Positions 1 through 10,800 of a DNA stretch of 64,000 nt are shown one piece after another (the first letter of the stretch is position 1; each line of letters starts with the position of its first letter). A model generated the notes under the pieces. It was not told the origin of the DNA and searched no databases. It saw only the letters and a list, made by a program, of their open reading frames with translations. The DNA comes from Neocallimastix lanati (nom. inval.) (taxonomy: Eukaryota > Neocallimastigomycota > Neocallimastigomycetes > Neocallimastigales > Neocallimastigaceae). The position numbers were made by a program, and so were the translations under genes. Where the stretch lies: the NCBI GenBank assembly GCA_016946835.1, contig JACVTC010000049.1, positions 843,501 through 907,500 of the forward strand, written 5' to 3'.

Positions 1-405
1 AATAAAATAAAATAAAATAAAATAAATAGTTGAAATATAAATATGAAGTACAGATTGAATAAAATAAAATAAAATAAAATAAAATAAATAGTTGAAATAT
101 AAATATGAAGTACAGATTGAATAAAATAAAATAAAATAAAATAAAATAAATAGTTGAAATATAAATATGAAGTACAGATTGAATAAAATAAAATAAAATA
201 AAATAAAATAAATAGTTGAAATATAAATATGAAGTACAGATTGAATAAAATAAAATAAAATAAAATAAAATAAATAGTTGAAATATAAATATGAAGTACA
301 GATTGAATAAAATAAAATAAAATAAAATAAAATAAATAGTTGAAATATAAATATGAAGTACAGATTGAATAAAATAAAATAAAATAAAATAAAATAAAAT
401 AAAAT
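1..405. repeat. 62-bp minisatellite with AAAAT runs
   Basis: At least six copies of a 62-bp unit are seen. The marker CAGATTGA recurs at 51, 113, 175, 237, 299 and 361, a constant 62-bp step. Each unit is a short (AAAAT)n run followed by a unique core. The array is cut by the window edge and ends in a pure (AAAAT)n tract. No coding potential. Confidence 0.95.
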
Positions 406-1195
406 AAAAAAGAAATATAATAATTATTTTATATATATAGGAATCTTACATATTTTAATTTTTTTTCATTTATTTTTCTAAAAAAAAAATTTAAGTTATA
501 ATAACGTTTGTCTTTTAATTATTATACTTTATTAGAGTAAATAAAAAAATTTAAATGAAAAGTAAATAATTTTAATTATTTATAATTCATATTTTCATAA
601 ACGATATATATATATATTAATTTAAATAATATAAGAATTAAAAATTAAAACAATAAGAGTTGAATAATTGATCCTATTAAAATAATTAATTATTTGCATA
701 GTAATATTTATAATGTTTGATCAATATGAATCAATTATTATTAAAATATAATAATAACAATTATAATTTTAATAAAATAATAAAAATCTTTTATTGAATT
801 TATTATTTTTAATAACATAATTAATTTTGAAAAGTATATTGATATTAATAAAATTTATAATAATATAATATTGATATTGATATTAATAAAATTTATAATT
901 ATATAATATTGATATTGATATTAATAAAATTTATAATTATATAATATTGATATTGATATTAATAAAATTTTAACTAGTATCAAATAAATCGGTTTTAGTT
1001 ATAAATTACTTAATAAAAATAACTAAAAGATAATTTCTATTAAGATTATTAAATAAACACAATAGGTAAATAAATTTGTATTTTTCTAGCATTTTTTTAA
1101 ATTAAGATTATTTAATTATTATTTAAACGGTTATAAATATAAATTTAAAATAAATAAATTTTTATTTTTCTAGCATTTTTTTAAATTAAGATTAT
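406..1195. other. AT-rich intergenic DNA with small direct repeats
   Basis: No gene seen. It holds about three copies of a roughly 42-bp unit at 850-970 (TTGATATTAATAAAATTTAT core). A roughly 40-bp direct repeat at 1075-1115 and 1153-1195 contains TTTCTAGCATTTTTTTAAAT. Confidence 0.7.
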
Positions 1196-2629
1196 TTATT
1201 TTAAATTAATATTTATATCGTTTAAATCAATTAAACATTCTTTCCATAATTTAATTAATTCATTTCTGTTGCATCCATTATAAAATAAATTTATTTCCTT
1301 ACTTTTGTAATTTTCAATTAAAATTTTAATTTCATCAGTTGCACTAAATATTTTTTGCTTTTTTTTTTTCCAATTTCCTTTAGTTCTCCTTTGATAATCA
1401 TTATAAGATAAGTTTTCTTCTTCTTTTAATATATATATTAATTTATAAAATAAAGGTTTATTTGGAAATATATTATTTAATAGTTATTATAAGATTCTGA
1501 TGCATTGTTTGTTAAATGCTCTATATTTTCATAATAATTCCAATTATTAACATTATACTTAATAATTTTTATTAAAATATTCTAAAAATTGCAGAAAATT
1601 ATTATACTTTTTTTTTTGACAAATTCTTTTTATTATAATATAAATATCAAATATATAGTTAGGGTTTATAAACGGTAAGTTCGAAATAGCTTTATAATAA
1701 ATATATACATCATTATTATTCTTCACTTCATGATAACATAATATATTTTTTTGTTTTTTTAATGATCTTTTGTAATGCCAAACACAATATTTAATATTTA
1801 TATTGGGAAAAACTTTTTTTGCGGCATTAGATATACCTTGTTCAAAATCACAATGAAAATTAATTGTAGTAATTAATGTATTACTCCTAAATTTATTTGC
1901 ATTTTTTTTTATTTCTTTAAATAATGTTTCATATGTAGATTGTTTTTTATTTTTTAATATAGAAATGGAAGTAGTGTAAAACATATTAAATTCCCCAACA
2001 TAAGTTCTTGTTATAAATAACTGATAACTAAATTTCGGTGCTGCATAAAATGTACCGTCCGCAAATATATTTTTATGAAAATTCGAAAATAAATATGCTT
2101 GGAATGGTGATTGAAAGATTATTAGATCAGTATTTTTAAATATCATAAAATTTTCATTTCTTTTCGTTTTATAATATTTTGATTCAATGGGAATATCATC
2201 AAAACTTTTTATGTTTGGAGGAAATTGTTTATTTATATTTCTTATTATTTGGGATCTAATTGTACTATATTCGGGACATATAAGTCCCATTTCTTGAGAA
2301 AAGGCATTAAATATATGTTTAGGTTTTATATCCATAGGAATTGAATTTTTCTTAATTTCTTCCTTAATTTTATGCTTTGCTACTGATATAGACACATCAA
2401 TTTCTTTTTCGAGATGGTTATGTAAACTTTCATATTTTAAAACCTCCTTTTTATCATTTAAAATAATTAAAGATTTACATTTATTTATAGTCTTATATTC
2501 AGTGCATCTATAAATTTTTGATTTATCTTTCCTTTGAAATGAAAAATTAAATTTGTGTTTTTTATTAATAATAATTTGTTCATTTCCTCGATTTGTTTCA
2601 CTTATTTTAATTTCTATATTGTCTTCCAT
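1196..2629 (-). pseudogene. FLYWCH zinc-finger / MULE-type transposase, frameshifted
   Basis: This is a relic of a Mutator-like (MULE) transposase, the DDE enzyme that moves DNA transposons. The main open part is 1559-2629 (356 aa). Its N-terminus has a FLYWCH-like finger: Cys and Cys in YRCTEYKTINKCKS, then HNH about 25 residues later. The middle has MULE catalytic-domain motifs: ADGTF with the first Asp, HCDFEQG with the second, and the typical CVWHYKRSL C-x2-H motif. The frame stops at 1559, but MULE-like coding continues toward 1196 in other frames (NNWNYYENIEHLTNNASESYNN, then IFPNKPLFYK and KLWKECLIDLNDIN). Two frame changes near 1555 and 1465 therefore break it. The true stop is at 1196-1198. 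Start Met at 2627-2629. A truncated copy of its first 36 or so codons lies at 34033-34144. Family assignment is firm; activity is unlikely. Confidence 0.8.
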
Positions 2630-3419
2630 TAATAATTAAAATTTTTCAATAAAATATTTTAATAAATATACTTTTAAATGCTTTGAAACTTTTTTTTTTT
2701 TTTTAATATTTAAAATAATAAACCTTTTTTAATTAATTATATAATTATTTAAATAATTATTTAATTATTAATTATTTATTATTTCTTTATTTACTATTTT
2801 ATTTATTTATTTTTATTTTTATTTTTTATTTTTTATTTTATTTTATTTTTTTTTATTTTTTAATGCTTAAAAAATAAATTTTTATTTATTTTTATTTTAT
2901 TTTTCAATGTTTAAAAAAAAAGTTTTCTTATTTTTTATTTTTATTTTATTTTTCAATGTTTAAAAAAAAAGTTTTCTTATTTGTTAAGCATTAAAAAATA
3001 AAATGTTTATTTATTTTTTATTTTATTTTTCAATGTTAAATAGAAATACCTAACCTAATTATTATTTATTGAAGTGTTGTATTTCGCCAAAAGTTGATTT
3101 CGTCCAGTTAAATTTCGCCAAATTCTTGGTGGCTTATAAATTTTCGTCATAAAATATCACCACATTTATTATTCACGCCATATTGTGAATATATGGCTTT
3201 TTAAAAATTGTAGAAAAAAGCCACAAAATTATGATACAATTAGATATACGCCCCACGTAAGATTACGTGTTTGAAAATTTTTGAGAATTGTAATTTTATT
3301 TAATTAATTAATTAATTATTATTCATTAAATTTTTAATAAAATTAAGTGGCTTAAAATTAAAATTATTTAAGCCATACAACAAAATACAAATTTATGTAA
3401 TAAAAATTTTCGAAATGCA
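2520..3419. repeat. Segmental duplication, part A (partner 34033-34953)
   Basis: This block, from inside the 5' end of the MULE pseudogene through T-rich low-complexity DNA and a gene-free stretch, reappears with few changes at 34033-34953. The low-complexity part (about 2690-3030) repeats a TTTATTTTTCAATGTTTAAA core several times. 3060-3419 has hairpins such as TGGCTTAAA...TTTAAGCCA (3349-3376) and a CACGTAA/TTACGTG palindrome near 3254. No open gene. Confidence 0.85.
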
Positions 3420-3552
3420 CACTCCCCTTAAAACATGTATTTAATGTATTAAAATATGTATGATCCATCAAATGTATTTTGTATGTATAAATAACATTAA
3501 ATTATGTATTCTTAAAAATTAAGCCTTTTGCTTCAAAATAAATAAAGTTAAT

Positions 3553-3577
3553 AAATAAACGGGGGTGGTGCGTTTCG
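3553..3577 (+). repeat. Imperfect inverted repeat, left copy
   Basis: It reads AAATAAAC, a G-rich stretch, then GCGTTTCG. It matches imperfectly the reverse complement of 4758-4783, and also that of 3411-3428. It is conspicuously GC-rich for this DNA. Possibly a transposon terminus. Confidence 0.5.
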
Positions 3578-4344
3578 AAATGTGGCTTTAAATATTTTTA
3601 CATAAATTTTCATTTCGGAATGTGGCTTATATTATTTTTTTATAAATTTTTATTTATGAATATAATATTTAAATATTAAAATAAAATGGCACATATAATT
3701 TCTTTGAAAAAATAATTATTAAAAATATTTAAAATGTGATATATTTCAAAAAAAATAATGATTTACATTCGCCATATTCTGAAAATTTTTATTTATTTAT
3801 TAATTTATTCATTTAATTATTTAATAATAATATTTAATAATATTTCTTTTTATACTATTTTCTAATTATAAAGTTTGTTTATTATATGGAAATATAATAA
3901 TTTACATTAATTTAAAATACTGTAAAAATTATAATAAAATTCATGTTAATATATATGAATATGCTATATCATTTACTTTATTATATAATTTATTTGTTGC
4001 TAAATTCAGTTTTTATATTAATTTCATATCAATATCTTATTTATTTTATTTTATCATATTATATATTATTATTTCACTGCATATTTATTTTATTTTATTT
4101 TATTTTATTTTATTTTATTTCGATTGATACTTGCAATTTATTATAATTCACATATTTATTTTATTTTATTAGTACTTGTATTTTTATTATAATTCAAATA
4201 TTTATTTTGTTTTATTTTATTTTATTTTTATTAATACTTGTATTTTTATTATAATTCAAATATTTTTTTTATTTTATTTTATTTTATTTTATTTTATTTT
4301 ATTTTATTTTATTTTTATTAATACTTTATTCCTTTATATTCACT

Positions 4345-4531
4345 ATTTATTTTATTTTATTTTATTTTATTTTATTTTATTTTATTTTATTTTATTTTAT
4401 TTTATTTTATTTTATTTTATTTTATTTTATTTTATTTTATTTTATTTTATTTTATTTTATTTTATTTTATTTTATTTTATTTTATTTTATTTTATTTTAT
4501 TTTATTTTATTTTATTTTATTTTATTTTATT
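4345..4531. repeat. (TTTTA)n microsatellite
   Basis: A nearly pure pentanucleotide repeat of about 37 units. It accounts for the spurious FILFY-type reading frames here. Shorter runs of the same unit occur at 4085-4310. Confidence 0.95.
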
Positions 4532-4757
4532 TTTTTAATCTTTTTTATTTTTTTTATTTTTTTATTTTTTTATTTTTTTTATTTTTTTATTTTTTTATTT
4601 TTTTATATTTTTTATTATCAAATATATATTAAATTATGAAATTATTATAAAATAAAATATTTATTTAATTATTATTTAATTATTTATTTATATAAAAAAT
4701 TTATATATAATACGCCATCTCAAAAAACATGTGGCTTATATCATTCACGTGCGGTTC

Positions 4758-4783
4758 CGAAACGCGCTCTCCCCTAAATAAAC
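4758..4783 (-). repeat. Imperfect inverted repeat, right copy
   Basis: It starts CGAAACGCGC, continues through CTCTCCCC and ends TAAATAAAC. It pairs with 3553-3577 and encloses about 1.2 kb containing the pentanucleotide run. Confidence 0.5.
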
Positions 4784-5093
4784 AAATATTGAGATTTTTT
4801 AACATTTATTAATAAGTAATTGTGAATTTTGCAATGTGGCGTGTTTGCATGTGGCTTGTTTTAGTAATTAAATAAATAATAAATATTCTTTTTTTTTATA
4901 TATAATTTATTAATATTCAATTGTAAAAATAATTTTTTTTTTAAAAAAAATAGTTTTTTATAATTCTTTTTTAATAGAACATATTATTATTTCTTTTAAA
5001 ATAGTAATTATTTATATATTTATTTATAATTGTAATATCTTAAAAATGTATGGCTTTATTTTAAAAATATTATAAGCCACATTGCGAAATGCA

Positions 5094-5635
5094 TGACCCA
5101 GTAAATTTAATTTAACCCTTAATAAATTTAATAAAAAATAATTTGAAGAAAAAAGATGATAATTCTACAAATATTGGAATTATCCTACTAAAATTAAAAT
5201 TATTATTATATTTATTAGAAGGTTATGCTCAAGAACTATAATATATATTTATTCAAATTCACTTGAACTACTAATACACGATTTAGTAGACTTTACAAAA
5301 TTTTAATTAAACAAAAAAATTTTTAATAAATAAAGAAATAATTTAATTATTTAAATGACCGATAAATTTATATTATATATAGAAAAAATTTTCTTTCCTT
5401 CTTCTATGTTTATACATATCTTTTCTAATTTTATTGTATGTATATATATATTTTTTATTTTTATTTTTCTATAATAATGTAAAAATAATTTATTAATTTT
5501 CTCTTTCTTTAATTGATATATATATATATATATATATATAAAGAAAAAAAAATATATATTTTATTAATTTAATATATTTTATAGATAAATTTTAATAAAA
5601 TAAAAAAAAAAAAAAATTAGAATAACTCAAAAAAG
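5094..5635. repeat. Segmental duplication, part B: tRNA 3'-flank (partner 34954-35529)
   Basis: Gene-free DNA on the 3' side of the minus-strand tRNA-Met. It is duplicated with moderate divergence at 34954-35529, and a more diverged relative is at 63293-63480. It contains a (TA)n run at 5516-5540. After the tRNA 3' end, reading leftward, comes a 15-nt T tract (complement of the A run just right of 5611), a plausible Pol III terminator. Confidence 0.75.
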
Positions 5636-5708
5636 TGCGAAGTGTGAGGTTCGAACTCACGACCTTAAGATTATGAGACTTACGCGCTGCCGACTGCGCC
5701 AACTTCGC
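5636..5708 (-). tRNA. tRNA-Met (CAT), copy 1
   Basis: A 73-nt intronless elongator tRNA-Met read on the minus strand. It has an acceptor stem GCGAAGT/ACTTCGC with discriminator A, a D arm GCGC/GCGC, an anticodon loop CTCATAA with CAT, and a T arm GTGAG-TTCGAAC-CTCAC. The T loop and acceptor stem favour elongator over initiator. The 5' end is at 5708, and the LTR stack begins 16 bp upstream at 5724. Confidence 0.95.
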
Positions 5709-5719
5709 CTTCTCAATTT

Positions 5720-5723
5720 TCAA
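5720..5723. repeat. TCAA target tetranucleotide, first separator
   Basis: TCAA lies 12-15 bp upstream of the tRNA 5' end and directly abuts the 5' LTR of E1. The same TCAA follows at 14371, 15396, 23437 and 31600, each between two elements. It reads as the 4-bp target-site duplication of this integration hotspot. Confidence 0.85.
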
Positions 5724-6268
5724 TGATGCAGTATTTAAATAAAAAGAGAATATTATCAAGAAATAAAATTAAATATAATAAATAATTAGTTAAATTATAT
5801 ATGTATATTATAATAATAAATAGTAATATAAAAATTATTAAATTTATTTAATTAGTTAATAGCCAATAGGATTTAATTTATAGTAAATTAGAAATTAGAA
5901 ATATAAAAGAAAAATTATTATAATTCTTTAAAGAAGGGGAGGTTTTTTTATTTGGAAAAAAATAGAGATAAAATTGGTTAAAATAAATATATTTGGGGAA
6001 TATATTTATTTATCAAAAATTTTAATAGTAATAAGTTAGTTAGAAATAAATAATTAATAAGATCTTTAATAACATTTTATTATAAAATTTGTATTACGAC
6101 ATAAATAATTTAAATAAATAAATAAAACGACAAAACTATAATTTTTTTTATATTTTGTTTTAATATTAACGTGTATTGTAATTATATATTTTTATATTAG
6201 AATATATTTTTATTTAATACAATCTTGCTAACCACAAAAACATTGATACTTATAGAAATAACGTATCA
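5724..6268 (+). repeat. E1 5' LTR
   Basis: 545 bp, TGATGCAG...CGTATCA. It carries the element's promoter; I could not place a TATA box confidently in such AT-rich DNA. Family members: solo LTR A2 (50334-50878, also 545 bp, about six differences) and diverged A' (47498-48030). Confidence 0.95.
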
Positions 6269-6273
6269 AAATT

Positions 6274-6290
6274 TGGCGCCCAACGTGGGG
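6274..6290 (+). promoter_or_regulatory. E1 primer-binding site
   Basis: TGGCGCCCAACGTGGGG lies 5 nt after the LTR. It starts with TGG, the complement of a tRNA CCA end, and is strikingly GC-rich. The primer tRNA is not identified; it is not the tRNA-Met in this window, whose 3' end differs. E2 and E3 use a different sequence. Confidence 0.75.
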
Positions 6291-6436
6291 GGAAAGCAAG
6301 ATCAAATAAATTAATATGAAAATAATAAGAAAATTATAATTACAATATAATTATCATAATAGAATACTTTTTTTTTTATATATAATCTTTCATTTATTTT
6401 TCTTTTTTTTATCAAGTAATTATTTTTTTTTTTACA

Positions 6437-7753
6437 ATGTTTGACGCTACTAAACTGCAAAGGAAGCTACCACATCTGGCTGATTATGGAAAAGATGTAG
6501 ACAGCTGGATGATCGACTTTGTTAAGATAATGGAGCTTTATGATATAATGGAACCAAGGCGAATTTTTATTTGGGTAAAGGAAGCTGTGGAAGAAGATAT
6601 TCAAGGAGCGTTACAATCATTGGTAGTCAGACGAGGGGATGAAATGAGATATCCCACATTTAAAGAAATTCAAAATACAATTGAAGAACATTTGCACATT
6701 ACAGAAAATGATAAATGTGCAGTTCTCAAAACAATACAAATAAATCAAGAAGAATCAATTAAAAAGTTTAATTACAGATATAAAAAATTATATAATAAAC
6801 TCAGTTTAGAATATAGAAGACTTATATCTGTAAAGGACTACACGAATGCTATTAGCTCCCGTGTATTTCCATGCTCAAGAGTTATGGTTGCAGAATGTGA
6901 TACAATAAATGAGGCGTGTAAAATTGCAGAAGTAGCTGAGGAGACTGAAAAAGAAATAGCAAATATAAATCAAAGAAATGAAATTAATAATATGAGGAAT
7001 CATATTATGTTTACTCAGAATCAGCCGGATAATAGCTTACTAATGCGACATCCATTCTACGAAAACTTACAGTTAAATCAATTACCTATGAACCATAATA
7101 ATAATATATTCCAGGAAAGAAATAATTGGAATTCTAAATCTAGATTATGGAACAATAATAATAATTTCAGAAATTCAAATTATGTATATCACATGAGTAA
7201 TCCATATAATAATCTAAATTATTACTTGAATAATAAAAATGATATTAATAAAATGAACAATGGAAATTTTACAAATCGTTATAATAGTAGATTTAATTAT
7301 AATAAATTTTGGCACAGTAATAATATTAATCAATATATGAATAATAATAACAAATATAATATGAACAATATGAATAATAATCAGCCATCCAATGAAATAA
7401 GAGACAATAAGATGAATCATTATTTAAACAATTTGAACAACAATATTAATATAACAAATAATGATAAAGAACATGACAACCAAATGTTTAACAATAATAA
7501 ATTTAATACAAATAATATGATTCAATCCTTTAATTATCAAAATGGAAATAATCACAACAATGGGATAGAAAATAATAATGTCAGTAATACATTAGTAACT
7601 AATAAAAACTCAATTAACAACAATAATAACAACCATGTGAATTGTTACCGTTGCACAATGAATGGACATAGAGCTTCAGAATGTCCTTATACATTTAAGC
7701 AATTGGCTGAATTGGAAGAAAAAGGATTGCTCAATAAACATTTAAACCAATAG
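6437..7753 (+). CDS. gag: E1 Gag (nucleocapsid/capsid polyprotein)
   Basis: 438 aa. Structural protein that forms the virus-like particle and packages element RNA. Residues 1 to about 190 form a folded, capsid-like part with no long Asn runs, conserved in E2 and E3 (KLQ..LP.L.DY.KDVD.W motif near the start). Residues 195-395 are Asn-rich and low-complexity. A single CCHC knuckle, CYRCTMNGHRASEC, occupies 403-416 and should bind RNA. The Met at 6437 follows a T-rich leader and begins the conserved block in all three elements. The stop TAG (7751-7753) comes two codons after the frameshift heptamer TTTAAAC. Confidence 0.93.
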   Translation: MFDATKLQRKLPHLADYGKDVDSWMIDFVKIMELYDIMEPRRIFIWVKEAVEEDIQGALQSLVVRRGDEMRYPTFKEIQNTIEEHLHITENDKCAVLKTIQINQEESIKKFNYRYKKLYNKLSLEYRRLISVKDYTNAISSRVFPCSRVMVAECDTINEACKIAEVAEETEKEIANINQRNEINNMRNHIMFTQNQPDNSLLMRHPFYENLQLNQLPMNHNNNIFQERNNWNSKSRLWNNNNNFRNSNYVYHMSNPYNNLNYYLNNKNDINKMNNGNFTNRYNSRFNYNKFWHSNNINQYMNNNNKYNMNNMNNNQPSNEIRDNKMNHYLNNLNNNINITNNDKEHDNQMFNNNKFNTNNMIQSFNYQNGNNHNNGIENNNVSNTLVTNKNSINNNNNNHVNCYRCTMNGHRASECPYTFKQLAELEEKGLLNKHLNQ

Positions 7754-7774
7754 ATGGGAGAAGGACAACTTCCA
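7741..7774 (+). promoter_or_regulatory. E1 -1 ribosomal frameshift signal (Gag to Pol)
   Basis: Heptamer TTTAAAC at 7741-7747 is phased caT-TTA-AAC in the gag frame, the classic X_XXY_YYZ arrangement. A 7-nt spacer containing the gag stop follows, then a 6-bp hairpin TGGGAG/CTTCCA (7755-7760 with 7769-7774, 8-nt loop). Reading from 7747 in the -1 frame is open straight into pol. E2 and E3 keep the heptamer, phase, spacer and stem. Confidence 0.9.
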
Positions 7775-7836
7775 TTAACCAAACCAATAAAATAATATTC
7801 AAAAATAATGACTCATATAATAATAATAATAAAACA

Positions 7837-10800
7837 ATGTTCAAAAATAATGACTCATATAATAATAATAATAATAAAATAATGTTCAAAAATAACGACT
7901 CATATAATAATAATAATAATAATAATAATATAATGACAATGGTAGACGATCAAACAATATTACCTATAATTAATAATAATATTAAAGAAAAACAAAAATG
8001 TAATGACCTTAATATAAACAATAATAGTAACACTACACAAAATACATTAAATAGACCAATTGAAATTATAGCAGCCGCTACTCGAAATTCAAGAAATAAA
8101 TTAAACAAACATAATGAAAAACCATACAATAGAAAGGAAGTGAGATTTAATTTAAAGGACAATCCAAAACCAATACAAACGGCAGCTATGAGTCATAATA
8201 ATATTAATAATAATACTAGTGATAATAAAATTAGTACTAATAATAGTATTAATAATAATTATAATAATAATATTAATAATAAAAATAATATCGATTATAG
8301 TAATACAAATGCTAATAATAATTATAATAATATTAATAATCATAAGAATAATAAGAATAATGAATATGAAAACAATAATAAGAATAATAATAATAAAATT
8401 AATCATAATATAGACAATTATAACGATAATGCGAATAATGATAATAAAAATAATAATACTATAGATAATTATAATAGTAATAATGATTTTAATGAAAATA
8501 AGGAAAATAATACTTACGACTATTTTAAAGAAAATACTGTCACCAATAATGATGATAATACTCATAACAATACAAGCAATACCCAAAGGGTTGAACGAGA
8601 AGATATAGAACCTAATGAAGATGTAATTATGATAGAAGAATCTGAAGATGATGAAGATAATGATGCTGATAAAGAAAATTATAACTCTAAAAATTATAAT
8701 AATATTTTACCTGGTAGATCTAAGAATTTTAATAATATAATTAAGGAAAACCCGGATATGGCCTCTAATAGTGAAAATCGTAAAACAGAAAAACTAGAAT
8801 ATCTTGATCCTTCCTTTATAACAGAGAAAAATATTCGAAATGTTAAAGGTAAAAATAGGGAAGAAAAAATTAAAGATATAAAGAATAAAGCTAAGAAAAT
8901 AAATACCGACATTGAGCAAAGTGAAACTTCTTTTAAGAAACCTGAAAAACACATCAAACTTATGGAAAAATTTGGTGATTATTATATTCAAGATTTAATA
9001 AAAGAAATTGCATCAACTGATGTAATAACAAAATTAGTTTACCTTTTAGATCTTTTTCCAAAATTCCGTATAGAATTTTTAAAAGCTTTAAAATTAGCGC
9101 CTAAACAAACAATAACAAATGTGATGACGGTTATCACAAAACATAAAATAATTAAAGTTTGCGGTAAAGTAGAAAATAATGACTGTGAAATATTTTTAGA
9201 TACGTGTGCTAGTGTCAACTTTATCACACGTTCTGCTTTAAATAAATTAAAAATCAACAAACCTTCTATTGGTAGAATTTCTGAAACAATATTTCAAGCG
9301 TACTCTAATTCTTCAACAGAGAGTGATATATATGACTTACAGATTTCTATTGGTAGTAAAACTTTTAATGAATATTTCAGAATAATAGAAAAGGATGATA
9401 TTTTCGATATCTTAATTGGTGTTGATTCTCTAAAGAATAATAGATTTGATATTAACTTAGTAGATGATACTTTATATTATATTGATGAAAATAATAATTA
9501 CATTAAACTAGCAGATCTATTTTATGATATCAATCTTAATAATACTTACAAGGATGATGAGGATATAGAAAAACATCAAAATACAAAATCTGAACCTTTT
9601 TTATTAACAATTACAGTTACCAATGATAAAGAAATTACGAACACTAATGAATTACCTAACACGAAAGAACATTTAATTAACGAAATAATATCTTCTGTTC
9701 CTAATAAATTTAAAAATAAAATTAGTAAATTATTTTTTAAATTTAAAAATGTAGTTGCAATTAAAACAGATGATTTAGGAAGGTCAAAATTATTACCTCA
9801 CAGGATTGAATTAATTCCAAAATCTTCACCCATAAAGTTAAAAGCTTACCGTTTATCCAAAGCGCAAACAAAAGCTCTAAAGGAAATTTTGATTAAGCTA
9901 ATAGAAAACAAACTAATAGAGCCATCCTACTCTTCATGGGCATTTCCAGTAGTACTAGTTCCAAAGAAAAACGGCGACTGGAGAATGTGTGTCGACTTTA
10001 GGGCTTTAAACAATATAACTATTAAGGATTCCTATGCTTTGCCCTTAATTGATGACATATTAATGTTTATTGGAAAGAACGCTAAAATACTCTCTACTAT
10101 TGATCTTTTTTCTGGTTATCATCAGGTTCCAATGAATCCTGATGATAAAGATAAAACAACATTCACAACGATGTTTGGAAACTATAAATTTTGTGTGATG
10201 CCGTTTGGGCTATGTAATGCACCGGCTACATTTCAACGTGAAATGAACCGGATTTTTTTTGACTTGATTGGAGTATGCTTATTTGTTTACATTGACGATT
10301 TAGTAATATTTTCTGACTCAATTGAATCACACATTACTCATCTTACTAAAGTATTCCAAATCCTAGCAGACAATGGTTTGAAAATAAACTTAGAAAAATG
10401 TTCTTTTTTCAAAGAAGAAGTAGTCCTTCTTGGTCATGTATTATCCACAAAAGGTATTGCCCCGATTCCTGATAAGATTAAAGTTATAATTAACTGGCTA
10501 CCCCCTAAAAATATCACTCAACTTAAATCATTTTTGGGAGCTGTTGGTTATTATCGGAAATTTATTAAAAATTTTGCTCAGATTGCAAATCCTCTGTTTA
10601 ACCTCTTAAAGAAAGATGTACCGTATGAATGGTCCGAAAAGTGCAACATAGCCTTTGAAAAATTAAAAATGTCACTAACGGTTGCCCCTATTTTAACTCC
10701 TCCTGATTATTCTAAACCATTTATTATCCGAACAGATGCTTCCAGAGATGGACTTGGTGGAGTACTTCTCCAAACAAATGAAAATTCAATTGAAATCCCC

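Larger units (their letters stand above)
3420..5093. mobile_element. Segment present in locus 1 and absent from locus 2; possible DNA-transposon relic
   Basis: The duplicated copy at 34.0-35.6 kb lacks this 1.67-kb segment. The segment lies between two copies of CGAAATGCA (3411-3419 and 5085-5093), while locus 2 has one copy (34945-34953). A 9-bp direct repeat would suit a Mutator-type insertion, but a deletion between microhomologies in locus 2 explains it as well, because the right junctions differ by about 10 bp. Inside is an inverted pair at 3553-3577 and 4758-4783 (AAATAAACGGGGGTGGTGCG against its imperfect complement) that could be transposon termini. No transposase is encoded. Confidence 0.5.

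Noticed and set aside
3943-4538. Two plus-strand open frames of FILFY-type sequence
   Set aside because: Translation of the (TTTTA)n microsatellite and T-rich DNA; no start context, domain or codon signal.
3411-5093. Nine-base CGAAATGCA repeats as firm proof of a Mutator insertion
   Set aside because: No matching terminal inverted repeats adjoin them and the right junction differs from the empty copy; deletion at microhomology is equally possible.
8152-8586. Ile-rich frames on both strands in the 5' part of E1 pol
   Set aside because: Antisense and shifted readings of AAT-coded Asn runs; the pol frame has clear domains.
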